DNA of 13,321 nt from an uncultured Mollicutes bacterium. GTDB taxonomy: Bacteria > Bacillota_I > Bacilli_A > RFN20 > CAG-826. A model generated the notes under the pieces. That model saw only the letters and a list, made by a program, of their open reading frames with translations, did no database searches and had not been told where the DNA came from. The DNA lies in assembly GCA_900540365.1 (NCBI GenBank), contig UQFN01000016.1, positions 1 to 13,321 on the forward strand. Direction: 5' to 3'. Positions 5,680-12,018 of this stretch are shown here, piece by piece. The position numbers and the translations under genes are program-made. Each line of letters starts with the position of its first letter. Within the stretch, counting starts at the first letter, position 1.

Positions 5680-6961
5680 AGTTGATTTTAATTATGTTCA
5701 AAAAGAAAATTTAGTTGATTTTGAAAAGTATCAAGACGTTATTAAAGAAATTGATGCTTCTATTAAAAACAAAACTGGTCTTGGAAGCGATTTTTTAGGC
5801 TGGAATGATTGGCCTTTAGATTACGATAAAGATGAAGTTAAACGTATTAAAGCAAAAGCAAATGAATTTATTAAAAAATATGATGTTTTGGTTGTTTGTG
5901 GAATTGGTGGAAGTTATTTAGGAAGTAATGCTGCAATTGATGCTTTAAATGGATTATTTCCTACTAACAAAATGCGAATTGTCTATTTAGGTAATACTCT
6001 TGATCCGAATTATGTTTATCAAACTGTTGAATATCTTAAAAAAGTAAATTTTGCAATTTGTTGTATTTCTAAAAGCGGAACAACTACCGAAACTTCTATT
6101 TCTTTTAGAATTTTAAAGAAATTATTAGAAGAAAAAGTTGGAAAAGCAAAAGCTAAAGAAGCTATTGTTTGTGTAACTGATAAAGAAAAGGGTGCCTTAA
6201 AAACTTTAGCTAATAAAGAAGGTTATGAAACATATATTCTTCCTGATTCAATTGGTGGAAGATTTAGTGTAATTACTGCTGTCGGCTTATTCCCAATTGC
6301 TTGTGCTGGAATTGATATTGAAGAATTACTTGCTGGATGCCTTCATGCTAAAAAAGAATATGATAATCCAAACATTTTAGAAAATAATGCTTACAAATAT
6401 GCTCTTGAAAGACATTTCTTGTATAAAGAAAGAAATTATCATTCTGAAATGCTTTGCACTTATCAATTAAATCTAAGAATGTTTAATGAATGGTGGAAAC
6501 AACTTTTTGGTGAAAGCGAAGGAAAAGCAAACTCTGGTTTATTACCTACTAGTGCTGTTTTTACAACTGATTTACATAGTCTAGGTCAATTTATTCAAAG
6601 TGGAAGCAAAGTATTATTTGAAAGTGTACTTTATATTGAACAACCAAATTATGACTTAGAAATTCCTTATGATAATGAAAATTTAGATGGTTTAAATTTT
6701 GTTGCTAATAAATCAATTTCATTTGTTAATAATAAAGCCCATGAAGGAACTTTATTAGCCCATTATAAAGATGGTAATGTTCCTGTTATTCAAATTACTC
6801 TTGATAAATTAACTCCTTTTACCTTAGGTGAACTTTTCTTCTTCTTTATGAAAGGTTGTGCAATGAGTGCTTATTTAAATAAAATAAATCCATTTGATCA
6901 ACCTGGAGTTGAAATATATAAAAAGAACATGTTCCATCTTTTAGGAAAACCTGGATATTAA
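5672..6961 (+). CDS. pgi: Glucose-6-phosphate isomerase
   Basis: Interconverts glucose 6-phosphate and fructose 6-phosphate in glycolysis. At 429 aa this is the short form usual in Firmicutes. Signatures in order are VVCGIGGSYLGSNAA, CISKSGTTTETS (sugar-phosphate loop), IGGRFSVITAVGLFP, FGESEGKANSGLLP with the catalytic Glu, TDLHSLGQFIQSG, NKAHEGTLLAHY with the catalytic His, and QPGVEIYKKNMF with the C-terminal catalytic Lys. GAGG at 5662-5665 sets the start, which lies inside the S1 gene. It is the last gene of the operon. No canonical hairpin terminator follows; only a GC-rich arm with a T-run at 6967-6984, one half of a long inverted repeat. Confidence 0.97.
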   Translation: MIKVDFNYVQKENLVDFEKYQDVIKEIDASIKNKTGLGSDFLGWNDWPLDYDKDEVKRIKAKANEFIKKYDVLVVCGIGGSYLGSNAAIDALNGLFPTNKMRIVYLGNTLDPNYVYQTVEYLKKVNFAICCISKSGTTTETSISFRILKKLLEEKVGKAKAKEAIVCVTDKEKGALKTLANKEGYETYILPDSIGGRFSVITAVGLFPIACAGIDIEELLAGCLHAKKEYDNPNILENNAYKYALERHFLYKERNYHSEMLCTYQLNLRMFNEWWKQLFGESEGKANSGLLPTSAVFTTDLHSLGQFIQSGSKVLFESVLYIEQPNYDLEIPYDNENLDGLNFVANKSISFVNNKAHEGTLLAHYKDGNVPVIQITLDKLTPFTLGELFFFFMKGCAMSAYLNKINPFDQPGVEIYKKNMFHLLGKPGY

Positions 6962-6966
6962 GATTA

Positions 6967-7056
6967 ACGACTTCCGCTTTTTTTGAAAAAATAGTTATTA
7001 TTTTATTGACTATTATTAATGTTTTTTTATATAATAATTTAGCACGCGGAAGTCGT
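6967..7056. repeat. 11-bp inverted repeat bracketing the tRNA operon promoter
   Basis: ACGACTTCCGC (6967-6977) and GCGGAAGTCGT (7046-7056) are exact reverse complements. The arms enclose 68 nt that hold the -35 and -10 boxes of the tRNA operon. The left arm is followed by seven T and an A-tract; the right arm lies at the predicted transcription start. Such GC-rich arms stand out in AT-rich spacer. Confidence 0.8.
7006..7035 (+). promoter_or_regulatory. Promoter of the five-tRNA operon
   Basis: TTGACT (7006-7011) and consensus TATAAT (7030-7035) are 18 nt apart, preceded by an A/T-rich, UP-like stretch at 6986-7004. Transcription should start near 7042, about 24 nt before tRNA-Val. This is the best promoter in the window, as expected for stable RNA. 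Confidence 0.88.
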
Positions 7057-7065
7057 GTAAGAAAT

Positions 7066-7141
7066 GGATGCTTAGCTCAGTTGGGAGAGCATCGCCTTTA
7101 CACGGCGGAGGTCATGGGTTCGAGCCCCTTAGCATCCACCA
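7066..7141 (+). tRNA. tRNA-Val(TAC)
   Basis: The acceptor stem is GGATGCT (7066-7072) with AGCATCC (7131-7137), discriminator A7138 and encoded CCA. Anticodon TAC is at 7099-7101 in loop TTTACAC, closed by TCGCC/GGCGG. T-loop is TTCGAGC. The T stem appears to hold one U-U mismatch (7115 and 7129). First gene of the cluster. Confidence 0.96.
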
Positions 7142-7156
7142 AGTGTAAAACCGTAT

Positions 7157-7240
7157 GGAGGGGTAGCGAAGAGGCTAAACGCGGTTGACTGTAAATCAAT
7201 TCCTTCGGGTTCGGCAGTTCGAATCTGCCCCCCTCCACCA
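7157..7240 (+). tRNA. tRNA-Tyr(GTA)
   Basis: The acceptor stem is GGAGGGG (7157-7163) with CCCCTCC (7230-7236), discriminator A7237 and encoded CCA. Anticodon GTA is at 7191-7193 in loop CTGTAAA. The long variable arm and 84-nt length fit bacterial class II tRNA-Tyr. T arm is GGCAG/CTGCC. Confidence 0.96.
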
Positions 7241-7248
7241 CAAGCTAT

Positions 7249-7324
7249 TGGGATGTAGCCAAGTGGTAAGGCAACAGACTTTGACTCTGTCATCTCGCTG
7301 GTTCGATCCCAGCCATCCCAGCCA
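7249..7324 (+). tRNA. tRNA-Gln(TTG)
   Basis: The acceptor stem is TGGGATG (7249-7255) with CATCCCA (7314-7320), discriminator G7321 and encoded CCA. Anticodon TTG is at 7281-7283 in loop CTTTGAC, closed by ACAGA/TCTGT. T arm is GCTGG/CCAGC. Confidence 0.96.
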
Positions 7325-7327
7325 ATT

Positions 7328-7403
7328 GATCCACTAGCTCAGTCGGTAGAGCACTTGACTTTTAATCAAGGGGTCTGGAGTTCGAATCTCCAGTGGATCA
7401 CCA
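7328..7403 (+). tRNA. tRNA-Lys(TTT)
   Basis: The acceptor stem is GATCCAC (7328-7334) with GTGGATC (7393-7399), discriminator A7400 and encoded CCA. Anticodon TTT is at 7361-7363 in loop CTTTTAA, closed by CTTGA/TCAAG. Confidence 0.96.
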
Positions 7404-7413
7404 TCGAATTAAT

Positions 7414-7501
7414 GCCCGAGTGGCGGAATAGGTAGACGCGCAGGACTTAAAATCCTGTGAGGGTTGACCTCATACCGGTTCGATTCCGGTCTCGGGCACC
7501 A
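7414..7501 (+). tRNA. tRNA-Leu(TAA)
   Basis: The acceptor stem is GCCCGAG (7414-7420) with CTCGGGC (7491-7497), discriminator A7498 and encoded CCA. Anticodon TAA is at 7448-7450 in loop CTTAAAA. At 88 nt with a long variable arm it is class II. Last gene of the cluster. Confidence 0.96.
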
Positions 7502-7510
7502 ATTTAAAGA

Positions 7511-7536
7511 ATACATCGTGAGAGCGATGTTTTTTA
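7511..7536 (+). terminator. Terminator of the tRNA operon
   Basis: ACATCG (7513-7518) pairs with CGATGT (7525-7530) around a 6-nt loop and is followed by a T-rich run. It lies 11 nt after the last tRNA. Confidence 0.85.
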
Positions 7537-7548
7537 TTAGCATATTAT

Positions 7549-7577
7549 TTGAAACTAAACTTAAAACAATTTATTAT
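7549..7577 (+). promoter_or_regulatory. Promoter of the NifU-like gene, predicted leaderless
   Basis: TTGAAA (7549-7554) and TATTAT (7572-7577) are exactly 17 nt apart, each matching consensus at 5 of 6 positions. The start point about 7 nt downstream coincides with the ATG at 7585. There is no Shine-Dalgarno site before that ATG. The TTG at 7549, a possible start codon, is better read as the -35 box. Confidence 0.6.
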
Positions 7578-7584
7578 AAGCACT

Positions 7585-7890
7585 ATGGAAGAAAAAGACC
7601 TTAACGAATCAACTATTCAATTAATCAAAGAAACTTTAAACAAAATCCGTCCTTTTATTCAAAGAGATGGTGGGGATGTTATTTTTGATTCATTTGAAGA
7701 TGGTATTGTTTATGTTTCAATGCTTGGTGCTTGTGCTGGTTGTACTTTAATTGAAGATACTTTATATAATGGCGTTGAAACAATTTTGATGGAGGAAGTT
7801 CCAGGAATTGTTGCTGTTAGACTTGCTGAAAATAAAAAAGAGATTCAAGAAGCTTTAAAAAATAACGCAAAATTACAAAATAAAAAGTAA
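7585..7890 (+). CDS. NifU-like Fe-S cluster scaffold protein (Nfu domain)
   Basis: A 101-aa Nfu-type protein that carries or delivers Fe-S clusters. The core begins with the family signature IRPFIQRDGGDV (21-32) and holds the CxxC cluster site at Cys50 and Cys53 (GACAGCT). Length and domain limits match the single-domain Firmicutes form. I start at ATG 7585, as homology begins near here. The longer reading from TTG 7549 would add 12 residues, but it begins on the -35 box and lacks a ribosome site. The gene is monocistronic, between the tRNA terminator and its own terminator, and converges with the phosphatase gene. The C-terminal tail is Lys/Asn-rich, as is common in AT-rich genomes. Confidence 0.9.
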   Translation: MEEKDLNESTIQLIKETLNKIRPFIQRDGGDVIFDSFEDGIVYVSMLGACAGCTLIEDTLYNGVETILMEEVPGIVAVRLAENKKEIQEALKNNAKLQNKK

Positions 7891-7909
7891 CTGAAAAGTT
7901 ACTTTTTTT
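7882..7909 (+). terminator. Terminator of the NifU-like gene
   Basis: AAAAAGTAACT (7882-7892) and AGTTACTTTTT (7897-7907) form a perfect 11-bp stem with a GAAA tetraloop, ending in a seven-T run (7903-7909). The stem overlaps the stop codon at 7888-7890. Confidence 0.9.
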
Positions 7910-7910
7910 G

Positions 7911-7934
7911 TTAAAAACCTTGTAAAACTAAGGT
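7911..7934 (-). terminator. Terminator of the CysQ-like phosphatase gene
   Basis: ACCTT (7917-7921) and AAGGT (7930-7934) form a short stem; on the minus strand it is followed by T5 (7917-7913). It lies just after the minus-strand stop and beside the plus-strand terminator, giving back-to-back terminators. Confidence 0.6.
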
Positions 7935-7940
7935 GTTTTT

Positions 7941-8720
7941 TTAAATTAAGAAGTTTTCAATTCTGTTTATAATAATATATCCTTCACGGTTATAAACATC
8001 TTCACGATTATAGCACATTTTAGTTTTATCAAGTTTTAAAACTAAGCCTCCAGCTTCTTCAACAATGATTTGAAAAGCAGCTGTATCCCACTCTTTCGTA
8101 CCACTACTTAATCGATAAGATATTTCAGCTTTCCCTTCACTAATTAAACAAGCTTTAATTGAGCTTCCAGCTTTTAAAACATTTGTAATTTTATCTTGAT
8201 ATTTAGCAATTGTATCTTCTTCTGCTTTAGAAAAATGGAAAATTGATCTTAAACAAGTTAAATTATTAAGTTTATCATTAACATGAATTTTACTAGCTTT
8301 ATTATCTTTATCAATTTTAAAAGCCCCCATTCCTTTTACAGCATAATATGTAACATTTAATGCTGGGGCACATACTACTCCTAAAACAGCTTCGTGTTTA
8401 TAAGCTAAAGCAATATTTATTGTAAACTCATCATCTTTTTTTACAAAATCTTTAGTTCCATCAAGCGGATCTATAATCCAAACGTAATCGTTTTTAAGTC
8501 TTTCTTTATCATCATTACTTTCTTCAGTTAAAAAAGCATAACTAGGAAATTCTTTTGCTAAAATACTTCTTATAATTTGGTCAGAATTTTTATCAGCTTC
8601 CGTTACTGGACTGTTATCTTCTTTAATTTCAACATGAAATCCTTCTTTATAAAACTTTAAAATAATTTCTTTTGCCGCAGAAGCTGCTTTTAAAGCATAT
8701 TCAAGTTCTTTTTCAAACAT
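7941..8720 (-). CDS. cysQ: Inositol monophosphatase-family phosphatase, CysQ-like
   Basis: A 259-aa magnesium-dependent, lithium-sensitive type phosphatase. Signatures are SPVTEAD (37-43), EE at 66-67, the metal-binding WIIDPLDGTKDF (81-92, Asp84 and Asp87), and EWDTAAFQIIVEEAGG (210-225, Asp212). The KDF after DPLDGT resembles CysQ, the 3'(2'),5'-bisphosphate nucleotidase that removes pAp, rather than inositol monophosphatases, where TNF is usual. The substrate remains an inference and the symbol is tentative. AGGAG precedes the ATG by about 7 nt. It lies 46 nt after fba, across a palindromic hairpin, and no clear promoter of its own is seen, so some readthrough from fba is likely. Confidence 0.82.
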   Translation of the reverse strand: MFEKELEYALKAASAAKEIILKFYKEGFHVEIKEDNSPVTEADKNSDQIIRSILAKEFPSYAFLTEESNDDKERLKNDYVWIIDPLDGTKDFVKKDDEFTINIALAYKHEAVLGVVCAPALNVTYYAVKGMGAFKIDKDNKASKIHVNDKLNNLTCLRSIFHFSKAEEDTIAKYQDKITNVLKAGSSIKACLISEGKAEISYRLSSGTKEWDTAAFQIIVEEAGGLVLKLDKTKMCYNREDVYNREGYIIINRIENFLI

Positions 8721-8741
8721 TTTCTTCTCCTATTAAATTAA

Positions 8742-8761
8742 AAGGCTTCATATGAAGCCTT
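8742..8761 (-). terminator. Palindromic hairpin between fba and the CysQ-like gene
   Basis: AAGGCTTCATATGAAGCCTT is a perfect 20-nt palindrome (8-bp stem, 4-nt loop in RNA). On the minus strand it lies 5 nt after the fba stop and is followed by TTAATTTAAT, a weak U-tract. It is probably a partial terminator; a protein-binding palindrome is also possible. Confidence 0.6.
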
Positions 8762-8766
8762 ATTTT

Positions 8767-9633
8767 TTAAAAAGCTTTATCGTTTGATCCAAATAAATGA
8801 ATCATGTTAATAACTTTTTCTTTAATTGCATCGCAACCAGGTTTAAGTAATTTTCTAGGATCAAATCCTTTTCCTTCTAAATCTTTACCTTCTTCAATAT
8901 ATTTTCTTGTTGCTGCAGCAAACTCTAATTGTAATTCAGTATTAACATTAATTTTTGAAACACCAAGAGAAATTGCTTTTCTAATTTGATCGCTTGGAAT
9001 TCCACTTCCACCATGTAAAACAAGTGGTTTACCATTAGTTGCACGTTGAATTTCATCGAGTCTATCAAAATTTAAACCTTTCCAGTTAGCAGGATATTTT
9101 CCATGAATATTTCCAATACCAGCAGCTAAGAAATCAACACCTAAATCAGCAATTGTTTTACATTGTTTTGGATCAGCGAGTTCACCCATAGAAATAGTTC
9201 CATCTTCTTCTCCGCCGATTCCACCAACTTCACATTCTATAGAAATACCTAAACTATGTGCTAAGGCAATTAATTCTTTTGATTTTGCTAAATTATCTTC
9301 AAAGCTTAAGCTTGAACCATCAAACATTACTGAAGTAAAACCAGCTTCAATACATTCTTTTGCAGCTTCATATGAACCATGATCTAAATGTAAGGCAACA
9401 GGAACAGTAATTCCTAAATTGTCGTGAACATTTTTAACCATTGCCACAACGTTTTTAAATCCACACATATACTTTCCAGCTCCGGAACTAACACCTAACA
9501 TAACTGGGGCATTAGCTTCTTGAGCAGCGAGTAAAATGGATTTAATCCATTCTAAATTGTTGATATTGAAAGCTCCAACAGCATAATGTCCTTCATGAGC
9601 TTTCTTGATCATTTCAGTAGCAGATACTAACAT
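8767..9633 (-). CDS. fba: Fructose-bisphosphate aldolase, class II
   Basis: A zinc-dependent aldolase that splits fructose 1,6-bisphosphate to dihydroxyacetone phosphate and glyceraldehyde 3-phosphate. The protein is 288 aa, the usual length. HLDHG (82-86) carries the catalytic Asp84 and zinc ligand His85; further zinc ligands are His177 in GNIHG and His207 in LHGGSG. Glu134 lies in ECEVGG. KINVNTELQ (227-235) is the conserved phosphate-side segment. The tagatose-bisphosphate and ketose aldolases are close relatives, but the context favours glycolysis. AAAGGAGA lies about 7 nt before the ATG. It follows rpoE by 18 nt and is probably cotranscribed with it. Bacillus has rpoE, pyrG and fbaA close together; pyrG is missing here. 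Confidence 0.95.
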   Translation of the reverse strand: MLVSATEMIKKAHEGHYAVGAFNINNLEWIKSILLAAQEANAPVMLGVSSGAGKYMCGFKNVVAMVKNVHDNLGITVPVALHLDHGSYEAAKECIEAGFTSVMFDGSSLSFEDNLAKSKELIALAHSLGISIECEVGGIGGEEDGTISMGELADPKQCKTIADLGVDFLAAGIGNIHGKYPANWKGLNFDRLDEIQRATNGKPLVLHGGSGIPSDQIRKAISLGVSKINVNTELQLEFAAATRKYIEEGKDLEGKGFDPRKLLKPGCDAIKEKVINMIHLFGSNDKAF

Positions 9634-9651
9634 TTTAAAATCTCCTTTTTA

Positions 9652-10047
9652 TTATATATCTTCTTTATTAGAATCAAATTCATCTTTATCTTCGTCACTA
9701 TCTTCTAATCCAGCAGCGGCTTTTTCTTCTTCGTCGTATTCTTCTATATCGGTATTAGCAATAGATTCTTCTTCCATTTCTGTATAAACATCATTCATAT
9801 CAATATGAACTTTATCATAAGTTTGGTTACTTCTTAAATCCCATTCATTGTCACCTAAGTTAACAAAACGGCCATCAAGAGTTAAATTTGTATAAAAATT
9901 GCTTATTCTATCACAAGCTTGTTCATCATTAAATTCTAATCTCTTGCAAACTTCTTTAAAAAGTTCAAGAAAATTCATCATTCTTTTATTTTCGGTTAAT
10001 ACATCAAATGCAACATTAACCATTGATTCATTTTTTACATTTCCCAT
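9652..10047 (-). CDS. rpoE: DNA-directed RNA polymerase delta subunit
   Basis: Delta is the Firmicutes-specific accessory subunit that promotes RNA polymerase recycling and affects promoter choice. The N-terminal half (about 10-80) is the folded HARE-HTH domain: MVNVAFDVLTENKRMMNFLELFKEV in outline, then DGRFVNLGDNEWDLR. The C-terminal part from about 84 is almost all Asp and Glu with few hydrophobic residues, the disordered tail of the family. At 131 aa it is shorter than the roughly 170-aa Bacillus form because the acidic tail is reduced. GGAG lies 7 nt before the ATG. A consensus -10 upstream suggests its own promoter after gltX. The acidic tail gives a long serine-rich open frame on the opposite strand that is not a gene. 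Confidence 0.93.
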   Translation of the reverse strand: MGNVKNESMVNVAFDVLTENKRMMNFLELFKEVCKRLEFNDEQACDRISNFYTNLTLDGRFVNLGDNEWDLRSNQTYDKVHIDMNDVYTEMEEESIANTDIEEYDEEEKAAAGLEDSDEDKDEFDSNKEDI

Positions 10048-10066
10048 AATATTTCTCCGTTCTCTA

Positions 10067-10072
10067 ATTATA
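10067..10072 (-). promoter_or_regulatory. -10 box of rpoE-fba
   Basis: A consensus TATAAT on the minus strand (10072-10067) lies in the 50-nt gap after gltX. The -35 at 17 nt is a poor TTTAAT. Transcription would begin near 10060, leaving a leader of about 13 nt with the GGAG site. No hairpin terminates gltX here, so readthrough is also likely. Confidence 0.5.
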
Positions 10073-10097
10073 CTTTAATGAGTTTTAAAATTAAATA

Positions 10098-11537
10098 TTA
10101 ATTATATTTAATTCTAGTTTTAACTTCTTCTTTGCCTAAAATGTCAATTATATTAAACATCTCAATGCCATGTTCACTTCCAGTTAACTTCATTCTAATT
10201 GGCATATAAAGTTCTTTTCCTTTAATACCAGTTTTAAGTTGAATGTCTTTAAAAAGTTTTTTAACATTTTCTGGAGTTAAAGTAATTTCATCAATTAAAT
10301 TCAAAAATTCATTTAAGACAATTTTTGATTTTTCACTATTTATAAAAGATTTTTGTTCTTTAGTAAAATTAAATGAAGGGGCAAAAATGTTTTGAAGTTG
10401 TTCTTCGATTTCTTTTCCAGTTGATATTTCGTTTTGGAAAATCTTAGCAATTTCAAATTGTTTTTCTTCACTTAAAGATTTAAGTTCAGGAACATTTTTA
10501 ATAAATGGTGAAATAAATTCTTTATATTTTTCTTCATCAAGATGACGAATATAATATGCATTCATCCATTTTAATTTAGATGGATCAAACATTGATGGAG
10601 AGCATGATAATCTTTCAGTACTAAATTCTTTAATTGCTTCATCCAAAGAGAAAATTTCTTTATCAGAACTTGGTGTCCATCCTAATAGTAATAAAAAGTT
10701 ATCAATGGCTTCAGGTAAATAACCATTTTCGCGATATTGTGAAACAAATTGTATGATATTGTGATCGCGTTTTGATAATTTCTTACCATTTTCATTAATA
10801 ATGATGGTCATATGACCAAATTGAGGTGGTTCCCAATTAAAATATTTATAAATTTGAAGTTGTTTTGGAGTGTTCGAAAGATGTTCTTCTCCTCTAAAAA
10901 CATGACTAATTTCCATTAAATGGTCATCGATAACAACTGCAAAGTTATAAGTAGGAATGCCATTACTTTTCATAATGACAAAATCACCAATATCGTTTGA
11001 AGAAAATTTAACATCACCTCTAACTAAATCATGAAATTTAAATTCAACATTAGCTTCCATTTTTAGTCTAATAGATGGTTTTCTTCCTTCTTTAATTAAT
11101 TTTTCTTTTTCTTCTTTTGTTAAATTTAAACAACGACGGTCATATTTAAAAGATTTGATTCCATTTGAAAGTTGTTCTTCTTTCATTTGGACAAGTTCAT
11201 CTTCTGTACAAAAACATTCATAAGCATAACCCATATCAACTAATTGTTGGGCATATTTACGATATAATTCAAGTTTTTCTGTTTGTTTATAAGGACCATA
11301 TTTTTCAACTGGTTTATATGGTGATTCATCTGGAATAATTCCAAGCCAAACCATATCATAATATTGACTTTCTTCAGCTCCAGGAATATTTCTTTCTATA
11401 TCTGTATCTTCAATTCTAAAAACAAAATCACCATTATTTTGTTTAGCATACAAATAATTAAATAATGCACTTCTTGCACCACCAATATGTAAATAACCTG
11501 TAGGAGAAGGCGCATATCGTACTCTTACTTTATTCAT
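10098..11537 (-). CDS. gltX: Glutamyl-tRNA synthetase
   Basis: A class I aminoacyl-tRNA synthetase that charges tRNA-Glu. The protein is 479 aa, a typical bacterial length. It begins RVRYAPSPTGYLHIGGARSA, with the HIGH-type motif HIGG at 17-20. The KMSKS-type motif is KLSKR at 253-257. The anticodon-binding domain follows from about 320. In most Firmicutes this enzyme is non-discriminating and also charges tRNA-Gln with Glu, to be amidated by GatCAB; that may apply here, but neither GatCAB nor GlnRS is in view. The start overlaps ispF by 8 nt (ATGAATAA). A GGAGG site lies 12 nt upstream, which is long, so coupling to ispF is likely. Third gene of ychF-ispF-gltX. Confidence 0.97.
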   Translation of the reverse strand: MNKVRVRYAPSPTGYLHIGGARSALFNYLYAKQNNGDFVFRIEDTDIERNIPGAEESQYYDMVWLGIIPDESPYKPVEKYGPYKQTEKLELYRKYAQQLVDMGYAYECFCTEDELVQMKEEQLSNGIKSFKYDRRCLNLTKEEKEKLIKEGRKPSIRLKMEANVEFKFHDLVRGDVKFSSNDIGDFVIMKSNGIPTYNFAVVIDDHLMEISHVFRGEEHLSNTPKQLQIYKYFNWEPPQFGHMTIIINENGKKLSKRDHNIIQFVSQYRENGYLPEAIDNFLLLLGWTPSSDKEIFSLDEAIKEFSTERLSCSPSMFDPSKLKWMNAYYIRHLDEEKYKEFISPFIKNVPELKSLSEEKQFEIAKIFQNEISTGKEIEEQLQNIFAPSFNFTKEQKSFINSEKSKIVLNEFLNLIDEITLTPENVKKLFKDIQLKTGIKGKELYMPIRMKLTGSEHGIEMFNIIDILGKEEVKTRIKYN

Positions 11538-12018
11538 GTTTGTCTTTTTCCTCCATTAATAACACTGTTGAAAAACATTCAATTCCTTTCATTTTTCCAA
11601 CATATCCTAATTTTTCATTAGTTCCACATTTAATACTTACCCTTGAAGGTTCAATATTAAGTTTATTAGCAATGTTTGCTTTCATAATTTGTGTATAATC
11701 ACTAAGTTTTGGTTTCTCACAGCTAATAAAAATATCTATATATTCAACATACATTCTATATTTTGTAAGTAAACTTCTCATCTCATCTAAAAAATCTATC
11801 GAATTATAATTCTCATATTTTTTATCATTATCAGGAAATAGTTTACCAATATCTCCTAAATTTAAAGCTCCAATAATTGCATCTACTAAGCTATGAATAA
11901 CAACATCCCCATCACTATGAGCTAATAAACCTTTTTTAAAAGGAATATTTACACCACCAAGACGCAAGGTTCTATTTCTTACTAATCTATGTACATCTTT
12001 GCTAAAACCAATACGCAT
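11530..12018 (-). CDS. ispF: 2-C-methyl-D-erythritol 2,4-cyclodiphosphate synthase
   Basis: IspF cyclises CDP-methylerythritol 2-phosphate in the MEP pathway as a zinc-dependent homotrimer. The protein is 162 aa, as expected. The metal ligands are Asp8 and His10 (KDVHRL) and His42 (VIHS). HSDGDVVIHS (34-43) and GDIGKLFPDND (55-65) are strongly conserved. TNEKLGYVGKMKGIECFS near the C-terminus is the nucleotide-binding segment, where most homologues have TTTEKLG or similar, so Asn replaces a Thr. The ATG shares a base with the ychF stop (TAATG). The neighbouring gltX recalls Bacillus, where ispD, ispF and gltX are adjacent; here ispD has moved to another operon. Confidence 0.95.
   Translation of the reverse strand: MRIGFSKDVHRLVRNRTLRLGGVNIPFKKGLLAHSDGDVVIHSLVDAIIGALNLGDIGKLFPDNDKKYENYNSIDFLDEMRSLLTKYRMYVEYIDIFISCEKPKLSDYTQIMKANIANKLNIEPSRVSIKCGTNEKLGYVGKMKGIECFSTVLLMEEKDKHE

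Noticed and set aside
7006..7188. Plus-strand open frame of 60 codons across the tRNA promoter, tRNA-Val and part of tRNA-Tyr
   Set aside because: It overlaps two perfect tRNA genes and their promoter, and its translation has no protein-like features.
8804..8989. Plus-strand open frame antisense to fba
   Set aside because: The opposite strand encodes a well-conserved aldolase C-terminus; this frame is its shadow and has no ribosome site.
9605..9787. Serine-rich plus-strand open frame
   Set aside because: It is the complement of the Asp/Glu codons of the rpoE acidic tail.
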